Origin: an uncultured Bacteroidota bacterium
Lineage (GTDB): Bacteria > Bacteroidota > Bacteroidia > Chitinophagales > Chitinophagaceae
DNA: 5,983 nt
Assembly: GCA_903913355.1 (NCBI GenBank)
Contig: CAIWKU010000011.1
Coordinates: 1 to 5,983 of the forward strand
Direction: 5' to 3'
The notes under the pieces were generated by a model that was not told the DNA's origin, made no database searches, and was given only the letters and a program-made list of their open reading frames with translations. Below, in pieces: positions 1 through 5,966 of this stretch. The position numbers were made by a program, and so were the translations under genes. Numbering within the stretch: position 1 is the first letter of the stretch; each line of letters starts with the position of its first letter.

Positions 1-273
1 AGCTAGGGCCAGTGCAGCGTCTTCAACTTGAGCCTTGAGTACCGTCGTAGTAGCAGTAGGAGACTGAGCGAGGTAATCCTCGGCAGTAGCTGGGACATAA
101 GAGGTGGGCGTTTCAAGCATAATGCGAATATTGCGATCCATGTTATAGTACGCACCGTCAACGGTAATGTACCCGCCCTTAGTGCCTACTTTGTAAGGCT
201 TAACCAGTGGGAGAACGACGTTGGAAACTTTACGACCAGCATAAACACCATCCAAAACGCGAACATAGCTCAT
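1..273 (-). CDS. Partial gene of unknown function, phage-like in character (5' part, runs off left edge)
   Basis: Reading leftward from an ATG at 273-271, 91 codons stay open to the window edge, so the C-terminus is missing. The protein begins MSYVRVLDGVYAGRKV and continues with a Gly/Val/Tyr-rich, beta-like segment (KPYKVGTKGGYITVDG, about residues 26-41), then a Thr/Ala-rich stretch near residues 70-80. I see no signal peptide, membrane segment or catalytic motif, and I do not recognise the family. The start is well supported by AAGGAG six bases upstream and by a consensus promoter just before it. Codon use differs from the three complete genes in the window: the four arginines are all CGC or CGT and glycine is never GGA. 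G+C is about 51% over 1-240, against roughly 40% in the fumC stretches I counted. A small phage or mobile-element protein is my inference, not a family match. The opposite-strand frame over the same bases lacks such signals. Confidence 0.6.
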   Translation of the reverse strand, partial: MSYVRVLDGVYAGRKVSNVVLPLVKPYKVGTKGGYITVDGAYYNMDRNIRIMLETPTSYVPATAEDYLAQSPTATTTVLKAQVEDAALALA

Positions 274-279
274 CTCTAA

Positions 280-285
280 CTCCTT
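280..285 (-). promoter_or_regulatory. Strong Shine-Dalgarno AAGGAG for the gene at 1-273
   Basis: On the minus strand AAGGAG sits six bases before the ATG (spacer TTAGAG). This is near-perfect complementarity to the 16S anti-Shine-Dalgarno. It stands out because Bacteroidetes rarely rely on such sites, and fumC in this window has only an A-rich leader. It fixes the start of the left-edge gene and supports a different origin for that segment. Confidence 0.65.
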
Positions 286-304
286 ATTAACTTACAATAC
301 AAGT

Positions 305-333
305 ATTATATAATAAATGGATTTATTAGTCAA
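305..333 (-). promoter_or_regulatory. Sigma70-type promoter, TTGACT-17 bp-TATAAT
   Basis: On the minus strand the -35 box TTGACT (333 to 328) and the -10 box TATAAT (310 to 305) are separated by exactly 17 bases. Five of six -35 bases and all six -10 bases match the proteobacterial/Firmicute sigma70 consensus. Transcription would start near 297-299, giving a leader of about 25 bases with the Shine-Dalgarno inside it. This is not the TAnnTTTG architecture expected of a Bacteroidetes housekeeping promoter, which appears upstream of fumC in the same window. Confidence 0.6.
311..328. repeat. 18-bp perfect palindrome in the promoter spacer, possible operator
   Basis: TAATAAAT-GG-ATTTATTA has two perfect 8-base arms around a GG centre. 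It fills the whole 17-base spacer between the -10 and -35 boxes and takes one base of the -35 box. A repressor dimer site in this position would block RNA polymerase, which is how many phage early and immunity promoters are controlled. AT-rich composition makes chance palindromes more likely, so the operator role is inference. Confidence 0.45.
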
Positions 334-360
334 ATCACGCCAAAATGTATTCCAGTGATT

Positions 361-2490
361 TTAGTGAAATAACAGGCTTGCCGGGATTTCTATTTTTGGT
401 TGCCCCATCAAATGGTAGCTCAACAACAAATTATTACCACCGCCACTATCAAAATACTGGAGCTTAATTTTATGGAATCCTTTTTCCAACAGACATCTAC
501 CCTCTTTTTCCTCAAATCCATGATCCCCATCATTGTTCACGATCTCTTTATCATCAATAAACAACTTACTACCGTCATCGCTGGTGGTATAAAATGAATA
601 GCCTCCGGTTTGATCTATTCGAATATATCCTTCAAAAATTAATCCGAATTTGTCGGTTCGCTGTTTAACAGATACAGAAACTTTTTCGGCAATTCCATCT
701 TTTATGGGCGTTAGCTCTTTCATTGCTTCTATGCTCATTCTATCGGATTCATAGTAATTGTATCGAAGCCCTTTTTCAGGATGCTTAACTTTCTGTGCTT
801 TCAGTAAACTAAGTCCTTCCAGTTTTTCTTCTGCCGTATCACTGGAAATACTATTGTCTTTAAAAGCAAAAGCCCTGATAACTGCATTTCCTTTCACAAG
901 AAAAGGAGCAGTATAAACAAGGGTGCTGGTTGTTTTATCGTCTGTAATTGTATAACTGATTTTTGCAGATGGATCATTTTCAGTTATACTGACTGTGGCC
1001 CCAGTCATATCTGCTTTGTATGCAACCTCAATCTTTGGTTTGCGAATAAAGGAGCCAAAATTAGCTAATCTGATTGCATAGGCATACGGTGCTTTGATCT
1101 TATTCGGATCATATTCCGGTAAAGAGATTAGCAGGTCATTTCCAGACTGACTACTCTGCAATTTTTCATGGGTAGATAAAAAAGTAATATCTGAAGGCGA
1201 TTGTGTCCCGCCCAGGTTTTTCAATACCAGTTTCCTTCCCGAAGGATATTTAGGAAAGATAGCATACAAAGAATTGGTATTGGCGTTATAGGTATAAAAC
1301 ACTTCTTTCGATGCATATCCAGGCTCAGGATCAACTGTGAGCTTCATCATAATATCTTCTCCTTTTTTGGCTTTATAATCTCTTTTGCCTTCTGTCCATT
1401 GGCTTACCTGTTTCCAACGCGTCGTACCATATATAGCTTCTCCATTAATCTTTAGCCAGTCTCCTATCTGTAATAATCTTTCCTGCATAATAGGCGGAAT
1501 TTTTCCATGCTCATCCGGACCAATATCAAGCAGAAAATTTCCTCCCCTGCTAACTTTATCCAGAAGATGATATACCAGTGATTGGGCTGAATTATAATCC
1601 CAGGCATCTTCTTCGCGATTATATCCATAGGAATACCCCATACCCCTGCTTTCTTCCCACGCATGGTTTTCAAAATCAACATTTGGCTGGTATTCGGGCG
1701 TGTATACAGCACCGTGTTTAAAACGAACACCACTACCCCAACGATCGTAAGTAACGATCCTGTCTTTTACCGGGCTTTCATTATATACCCACGAAAGAAA
1801 CTCTTTCGATTTCCAGGTATTTTCGGTAGCATCCCAATCTCCATCTGTCCAGAATACATCAGGCTGATACGTATTGATCAGTTCTTTCATCTGTGGCCAT
1901 ACATGTTCCTGTGCATATCGATCCTTATCTGCTTTCCATAAAGGGTTGAACCATTCGTATAATGAGTAATACATGCCAGCATGAACACTGGTTTTTCGAA
2001 CCGCTTTGAAAAGATCTCCTAACAGGTCGCGTTTAGGACCCACATCCATTGCATTCCAGGGAAAGCCCCAGGTGCGGTTGGCATCTTTACTGGGCCATAA
2101 AGTAAACCCATCATGGTGTTTAGAAGTTAATACAATGTATTTGGCACCCGAAGCTTCGAACAAGCTGGCCCATTCATCCGGATTAAATAATTCAGCTTTA
2201 AACTGATCGGCCAGCTGGTAATAAGTCAGGTTGCCGAACTTTTTCTTGTGAAAAGCGATACGGGCAGTATCATTATTTTCCAGCCCATTTTGGTACCATT
2301 CAGCATAATTGCCCTTGGTTGTCCAGCCCGGAACCGCATACACCCCCCAATGGATGAATATGCCAAATTTAGCATCCCCAAACCATTGCGGAACGGGACG
2401 TTTATCTAATGACTCCCAGGTAGGCTGGTAATTTTGTGCATTGCTCACAATGGCTGTAAATAACAGGCAGGCTAGAAATGTTTTTTTCAT
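361..2490 (-). CDS. Secreted GH29 alpha-L-fucosidase with C-terminal PA14 domain
   Basis: A 709-residue exo-glycosidase (EC 3.2.1.51 family) predicted to release alpha-linked L-fucose from glycans in the periplasm or outside the cell. Residues 1-18 are a signal peptide ending in SNA before Gln19. The GH29 barrel covers about 25-355 and shows WFGDAKFGIFIHWG (36-49, His47), KHHDGF (124-129) and DVFWTDGDWD (211-220), whose Asp216 matches the family nucleophile. Glu279 in HAWEES is my candidate acid/base. A beta-sandwich follows (about 360-478), then a short FN3-like domain of the chitobiase C-terminal type (about 484-555), then a PA14 domain (about 572-705) with the typical GGYSFYTTSDDGSKLFIDD (629-647). 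PA14 domains in glycosidases often bind or position glycans. The open frame extends 89 codons further upstream into fumC, but the signal peptide identifies Met at 2490 as the start. It ends naturally after PA14, has no type IX secretion tail, and stands alone, divergent from fumC. Substrate linkage cannot be read from sequence. Confidence 0.93.
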   Translation of the reverse strand: MKKTFLACLLFTAIVSNAQNYQPTWESLDKRPVPQWFGDAKFGIFIHWGVYAVPGWTTKGNYAEWYQNGLENNDTARIAFHKKKFGNLTYYQLADQFKAELFNPDEWASLFEASGAKYIVLTSKHHDGFTLWPSKDANRTWGFPWNAMDVGPKRDLLGDLFKAVRKTSVHAGMYYSLYEWFNPLWKADKDRYAQEHVWPQMKELINTYQPDVFWTDGDWDATENTWKSKEFLSWVYNESPVKDRIVTYDRWGSGVRFKHGAVYTPEYQPNVDFENHAWEESRGMGYSYGYNREEDAWDYNSAQSLVYHLLDKVSRGGNFLLDIGPDEHGKIPPIMQERLLQIGDWLKINGEAIYGTTRWKQVSQWTEGKRDYKAKKGEDIMMKLTVDPEPGYASKEVFYTYNANTNSLYAIFPKYPSGRKLVLKNLGGTQSPSDITFLSTHEKLQSSQSGNDLLISLPEYDPNKIKAPYAYAIRLANFGSFIRKPKIEVAYKADMTGATVSITENDPSAKISYTITDDKTTSTLVYTAPFLVKGNAVIRAFAFKDNSISSDTAEEKLEGLSLLKAQKVKHPEKGLRYNYYESDRMSIEAMKELTPIKDGIAEKVSVSVKQRTDKFGLIFEGYIRIDQTGGYSFYTTSDDGSKLFIDDKEIVNNDGDHGFEEKEGRCLLEKGFHKIKLQYFDSGGGNNLLLSYHLMGQPKIEIPASLLFH

Positions 2491-2537
2491 ATAGAAGCAG
2501 ATATGACTGAAAAATACCGAAAATCTGTTAAACCAAA

Positions 2538-2570
2538 TTGTAATCAGCATATTTTCCCTTAGTACCTTTG
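2538..2570 (+). promoter_or_regulatory. Bacteroidetes-type promoter for fumC (TTG-22-TACCTTTG)
   Basis: TACCTTTG at 2563-2570 fits the Bacteroidetes -7 consensus TAnnTTTG exactly, with a TTG -33 element at 2538-2540, 22 bases upstream. Transcription would start near 2577, giving a leader of about 40 bases. This is the clearest evidence in the window for a Bacteroidetes host. Confidence 0.55.
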
Positions 2571-2617
2571 CAGCCTGAACGATCGCCTGATCATTATAAA
2601 CTAATAAAACTGAGATA

Positions 2618-4018
2618 ATGGATTTCCGTATTGAAAAAGACACCATGGGAGAAGTACATGTACCAGCAGATGTGTATTGGGGCGCCCAAACCCAACGTAG
2701 TATCGACAATTTTAAGATTGCCCAGGATATTAATAAAATGCCCAAAGAGATTATCAAAGCTTTTGCTTATCTCAAAAAAGCCGCTGCCCTCACCAACCTC
2801 GAAGCCGGGGTATTACCGAAAGAAAAATCCGATCTGATTGGTCAGGTTTGCGATGAAATACTTGCAGGAAAACTGGATAGCCAGTTTCCTTTGGTGGTTT
2901 GGCAAACCGGTTCAGGAACCCAAAGCAATATGAATGTGAATGAAGTGGTTGCTTATCGGGCACATGTATTAAAAGGCGGGGCCTTAACTGATAAGGATAA
3001 ATTTCTTCATCCGAATGATGATGTAAATAAATCGCAGTCTTCTAATGACACTTTCCCAACTGCCATGCATATTGCGGCGTATAAAATATTGGTGGAAACC
3101 ACTATACCGGGTATTCAAAAGCTGAGAGATACGCTTGCTCAAAAAAGCAAAGAATTTATGCATGTGGTGAAGATCGGACGTACCCATTTTATGGATGCAA
3201 CCCCACTTACCGTTGGACAGGAAATCAGTGGCTATGTCTCACAACTGGATCATGGATTAAAAGCTATCCATAATACATTGGCACATCTTAGCGAACTTGC
3301 ATTGGGTGGCACAGCCGTAGGAACAGGAATTAATACCCCAAATGGATATGATGTGAATGTGGCCAAGCATATTGCCAACCTTACTGGTTTACCTTTTATA
3401 ACTGCAGAAAATAAATTTGAAGCCCTGGCTGCGCATGATGCCATTGTGGAAGCCCATGGAGCATTGAAAACTGTGGCAGTGAGTTTAATGAAAATTGCCA
3501 ATGATATTCGTATGCTCTCTTCCGGTCCCAGAAGTGGAATCGGAGAATTATTTATTCCCGATAATGAACCCGGTTCATCCATCATGCCGGGAAAAGTAAA
3601 TCCTACCCAATGTGAAGCATTAACGATGATTGCAGCACAGGTAATGGGGAATGATGTTGCCATCAATATTGGCGGCGCTACAGGTCATTTTGAATTAAAC
3701 GTATTTAAACCTGTGATGATCTATAATTTCCTACACAGTGCAAGACTGATTGGTGATGGATGTGTAAGTTTCAACGATAAATGCGCCATCGGTATCGCTC
3801 CCATTGAAGCCAATATCAAAAAGCATGTTGATAACAGCCTGATGCTGGTAACCGCCCTAAATACAAAAATCGGTTACTACAAAGCAGCCGAAATAGCCCA
3901 AAAAGCCCATAAAGAAGGAACTACCCTAAAAGAAATGGCCGTAAAACTTGGCTATGTAACCCCTGAAGAATTTGATGCCTGGGTTGTACCAGCAGATATG
4001 GTGGGGAAGATCAATTAA
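2618..4018 (+). CDS. fumC: Fumarate hydratase, class II
   Basis: A 466-residue cytoplasmic enzyme, normal length for the family, that interconverts fumarate and L-malate in the TCA cycle (EC 4.2.1.2); the class II form is an iron-independent homotetramer. The substrate-binding TGSGTQSNMN lies at 97-106, SSNDTFPTAMH at 141-151 and GRTHFMDATP at 187-196 with the active-site His190. The aspartase/fumarase superfamily signature GSSIMPGKVNP is at 319-329, where Ser320, Lys326 and Asn328 align with E. coli FumC Ser318, Lys324 and Asn326. The start is bounded by an in-frame TAA at 2597-2599. The leader AAAACTGAGATA has no Shine-Dalgarno, as is common in Bacteroidetes. The MPGKVNP loop and GRTHxMDATP favour fumarase over aspartase or argininosuccinate lyase. 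The gene has its own promoter and terminator, so it is probably monocistronic. Confidence 0.98.
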   Translation: MDFRIEKDTMGEVHVPADVYWGAQTQRSIDNFKIAQDINKMPKEIIKAFAYLKKAAALTNLEAGVLPKEKSDLIGQVCDEILAGKLDSQFPLVVWQTGSGTQSNMNVNEVVAYRAHVLKGGALTDKDKFLHPNDDVNKSQSSNDTFPTAMHIAAYKILVETTIPGIQKLRDTLAQKSKEFMHVVKIGRTHFMDATPLTVGQEISGYVSQLDHGLKAIHNTLAHLSELALGGTAVGTGINTPNGYDVNVAKHIANLTGLPFITAENKFEALAAHDAIVEAHGALKTVAVSLMKIANDIRMLSSGPRSGIGELFIPDNEPGSSIMPGKVNPTQCEALTMIAAQVMGNDVAINIGGATGHFELNVFKPVMIYNFLHSARLIGDGCVSFNDKCAIGIAPIEANIKKHVDNSLMLVTALNTKIGYYKAAEIAQKAHKEGTTLKEMAVKLGYVTPEEFDAWVVPADMVGKIN

Positions 4019-4037
4019 TAATTCACAATTAATAATT
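4012..4037. repeat. Two copies of CAATTAATAATT overlapping the fumC stop codon
   Basis: CAATTAATAATT occurs at 4012-4023 and again at 4026-4037, separated by CA, so the period is 14 bases. The first copy contains the last codons and TAA of fumC; the second abuts the terminator stem. It could be a small replication-slippage duplication. It has no coding effect because the stop lies in the first copy. Confidence 0.6.
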
Positions 4038-4039
4038 GG

Positions 4040-4070
4040 GCCATCTGATTTTGTCAGATGGCTTTTTTTT
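4040..4070 (+). terminator. Rho-independent terminator of fumC
   Basis: GCCATCTGA (4040-4048) pairs perfectly with TCAGATGGC (4054-4062) around a TTTTG loop, followed at once by eight T residues (4063-4070). It begins 22 bases after the fumC stop. The reverse direction lacks a T-run directly after the stem, so it mainly serves fumC and not the convergent amidohydrolase. Confidence 0.92.
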
Positions 4071-4131
4071 GCCAGCTCCAAAACAATGGAACCATTCAGC
4101 AATGAAACAATACTTCTTTATTCCTTATTCG

Positions 4132-5763
4132 CTATTCAATATTCGTCATTTTTTTGCCGCCCAAAAAGGTAGCTTTTACTTTCGTTTGCAAGATCGCTGT
4201 ATCAGCAATTTTCATCAGGTCGTTAGAGAGAAAAATAAAATCTGCTTTCTTTCCTTTTTCCAGGCTACCGATTTCCTTTTCAAGAAAGCTGGCTTTGGCG
4301 GCCCAGATTGTCATTCCACGGATGGCTTGTTCGCGGGTTAAGGCATTCTCCATTTGAAATCCACCTTCAGGAAATCCTTTGGCATCTTTTCTGACTACTG
4401 CTGCCAGAAATGTTTTAAAGGGGGAGATATCTTCAACAGGAAAATCTGTTCCCAATGGCAACCAGCCATTTTGTTTCAGTAATTGCTGGTATGCATATCC
4501 ACCCTTTAATCGCTCTTTGCCTAATCTTTCTTCTGCCCAATACATATCGCTGGTGGCGTGTGTAGGTTGAACAGAGGGAACAATACTTGCGGAACCAAAT
4601 AAATCAAAATCGGCCTGGTTAATAATCTGCGCATGTTCGATCCGCCAGCGACGGTCGTTCTTTGTTTTGAGGTATTTATTATATACCGTAAGTATTTCAC
4701 GGTTAGCGCTATCGCCTATAGCATGTGTACACATTTGAAAACCGGAAGCAGCCAATACTTTTGCCAGAGAATCGTAATGCGATTTATTTCGTAACAAAAA
4801 TCCCTGCCAGCCTGGTTTATCATTATAAGGTTGAAGCAAACAGGCGCCACGGCTTCCTAATGCGCCATCTGCATATACTTTGAAGCCGTTTACAAAAAGC
4901 TTGTCGGTTTTATAGGGTCCCCTGGCCAGGTATTTTGTCAGGTTTTCATCATTATCACTCAACATCACAAATAAACGCATATCCAGTTTACCCGCTTTTT
5001 GTAAAGCATCAATACCGTCAACATCTTTATAGTTTAACCCGCAATCGGTGATAGTGGTAAGCCCTTGTTCAAAGCAATTTTTTTGAGCCGCCAGTAACCA
5101 TTGTGTATATATTTCTGGAGTAGGTGCAGGAATCTGTTCATACACTTTATCATCCCCATTGTCGATCAATACACCCGTCAATTTTCCATTTTTTACTTCA
5201 ATAGAACCACCTGTAATGGTTTGTCCGGCTTTAATGCCCGCAAGATCCATTGCTTTCTGATTGGCAATAGATGCATGCCCATCAATACGGGTAAGCACAA
5301 CCGGTTTATCCGGAAACAGTTTATTCAATGCTTCATTGGTAGGATAAGTTTTACCCGGCCATTTGTTTTGATCCCAGCCCCTGCCCTGTATCCAGGGGAG
5401 GTCGGGATGTTTTTTTGAAAAAGCCTGTATTCTCTCCACTGCTTCTTCCCAACTGGTAGTGCCAAACAGGTCGGCCTGAAAAAGCGATCTGCCATACGCT
5501 ACAAAATGAGCATGTGCATCTATAAAACCGGGATATACAGCTCCGCCTTTGGCATCTATATTTTCGGTTGCTGAATAGGTAGAAAGAATGTCTTCATTTT
5601 TACCTACAGCAAGTATCTTTCCGTCTTTTACAGCCATGGCCTGGGCTACAGAAAATGCGGAATCAACCGTGTAAATCACAGCGTCATGGATAATGATATC
5701 TGCTTTTTGTTTACCACAAGAAGCAAGTATAATGAGCAAGACAATGGTGTACATTTTTCTCAT
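4132..5763 (-). CDS. Lipoprotein amidohydrolase, amidohydrolase family 3 (YtcJ-like)
   Basis: A 543-residue metal-dependent hydrolase of the amidohydrolase superfamily. Residues 1-15 form a short hydrophobic lipoprotein signal and LASC (13-16) is the lipobox, so Cys16 would be lipidated and the enzyme anchored in the envelope. No acidic residues directly follow Cys16, so a periplasm-facing position is more likely than surface display (inference). Metal and active-site motifs, assigned by pattern, include YPGFIDAHAHF with His84/His86, VNGFKVYADGALGSRG (Lys295, possible carboxylated lysine), THAIGD (His347), IEHAQ (His377), QPTHATSDMYWAEERLG (399-415) and GTDFPVE (Asp440). The C-terminal SLEKGKKADFIFLS (500-513) is the usual beta-sandwich return of these enzymes. 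Relatives include N-substituted formamide deformylase and many proteins of unknown substrate; the substrate cannot be named here. The gene is convergent with fumC and stands alone. MYTIV, three codons in, is an alternative start that would keep the lipobox. Confidence 0.92.
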   Translation of the reverse strand: MRKMYTIVLLIILASCGKQKADIIIHDAVIYTVDSAFSVAQAMAVKDGKILAVGKNEDILSTYSATENIDAKGGAVYPGFIDAHAHFVAYGRSLFQADLFGTTSWEEAVERIQAFSKKHPDLPWIQGRGWDQNKWPGKTYPTNEALNKLFPDKPVVLTRIDGHASIANQKAMDLAGIKAGQTITGGSIEVKNGKLTGVLIDNGDDKVYEQIPAPTPEIYTQWLLAAQKNCFEQGLTTITDCGLNYKDVDGIDALQKAGKLDMRLFVMLSDNDENLTKYLARGPYKTDKLFVNGFKVYADGALGSRGACLLQPYNDKPGWQGFLLRNKSHYDSLAKVLAASGFQMCTHAIGDSANREILTVYNKYLKTKNDRRWRIEHAQIINQADFDLFGSASIVPSVQPTHATSDMYWAEERLGKERLKGGYAYQQLLKQNGWLPLGTDFPVEDISPFKTFLAAVVRKDAKGFPEGGFQMENALTREQAIRGMTIWAAKASFLEKEIGSLEKGKKADFIFLSNDLMKIADTAILQTKVKATFLGGKKMTNIE

Positions 5764-5782
5764 AGAGGTAGTTTCTGGATTT

Positions 5783-5790
5783 TAAAGTTA
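5783..5790 (-). promoter_or_regulatory. Weak candidate -7 element for the amidohydrolase
   Basis: TAACTTTA on the minus strand matches TAnnTTTG in all but the final base and lies 19 bases before the ATG at 5763. No TTG is visible at the expected -33 distance, so this is only a candidate. Expected leader length would be very short. Confidence 0.22.
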
Positions 5791-5828
5791 GGTACTTAAT
5801 AAATAACGTGTTGTACTATTAGAACTAT

Positions 5829-5881
5829 TTAGTATCTGGCTAATTAGTATAAACAAAAACTCTCTATTTAGGGTGCCAGAT
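5829..5881. repeat. Inverted ATCTGGC/GCCAGAT and direct TTAGTAT repeats in the AT-rich intergenic region
   Basis: ATCTGGC (5834-5840) and GCCAGAT (5875-5881) form 7-base inverted arms 34 bases apart. TTAGTAT occurs at 5829-5835 and 5844-5850. They lie 65-120 bases upstream of the amidohydrolase start in DNA of about 30% G+C. They could be regulator sites or the trace of a small insertion, but arms this short can arise by chance. Nothing else recognisable lies between 5764 and 5894. Confidence 0.3.
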
Positions 5882-5894
5882 GAATAATTTCTAA

Positions 5895-5957
5895 TCGGTC
5901 CCTGTGGAGGGCCTCTATTGGTTCGATGTCGGGCGAATGGCCCTGGCAAAAAAATGA
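5895..5957 (+). other. GC-rich structured segment, possible 3' end of a displaced gene or a small RNA
   Basis: G+C rises abruptly from about 30% to about 60% at 5895. One plus-strand frame reads SVPVEGLYWFDVGRMALAKK and stops at TGA 5955-5957, ten bases before a terminator-like hairpin, which is how the end of a gene would look. However, a stop at 5892-5894 precedes it in the same frame, so it would be a truncated remnant. The stretch also folds: GG-CCCT/AGGG-CC around GTGG at 5897-5913 with one bulged T, and GGGC/GCCC around GAATG at 5931-5943. A structured RNA or dispersed repeat is therefore equally possible. I do not recognise it. Confidence 0.3.
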
Positions 5958-5966
5958 TGCGAAGCC

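Noticed and set aside
28..279. Plus-strand open frame of 83 codons starting with TTG
   Set aside because: It lies antisense to the minus-strand gene, which has an ATG, an AAGGAG site and a consensus promoter. The plus frame has a rare start, no ribosome binding site and an arginine/serine-rich beginning typical of a shadow frame.
2491..2757. N-terminal extension of the fucosidase frame by 89 codons into fumC
   Set aside because: The extension overlaps the fumC start antisense and places a hydrophobic signal peptide in the middle of the protein. Met at 2490, followed by KKTFLACLL and ending in SNAQ, is the natural start.
3250..3666. Minus-strand open frame of 138 codons inside fumC
   Set aside because: It is fully antisense to the conserved core of fumC, including the GSSIMPGKVNP signature, and reads like the mirror of that codon pattern. 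No start signal supports it.
4085..4096. AATGGAACCATT palindrome between the convergent genes, as an amidohydrolase terminator
   Set aside because: The five-base arms with a two-base centre cannot form a stable hairpin and no T-run follows on the minus strand.
5101..5418. Plus-strand open frame of 105 codons inside the amidohydrolase
   Set aside because: Antisense shadow of a well-conserved gene; the product is rich in Cys, Phe, Ile and Arg with no recognisable domain.
5920..5928. GGTTCGATG, resembling a tRNA T-loop
   Set aside because: The flanks do not form a T-stem, and no acceptor stem, anticodon arm or CCA end can be placed around it on either strand.
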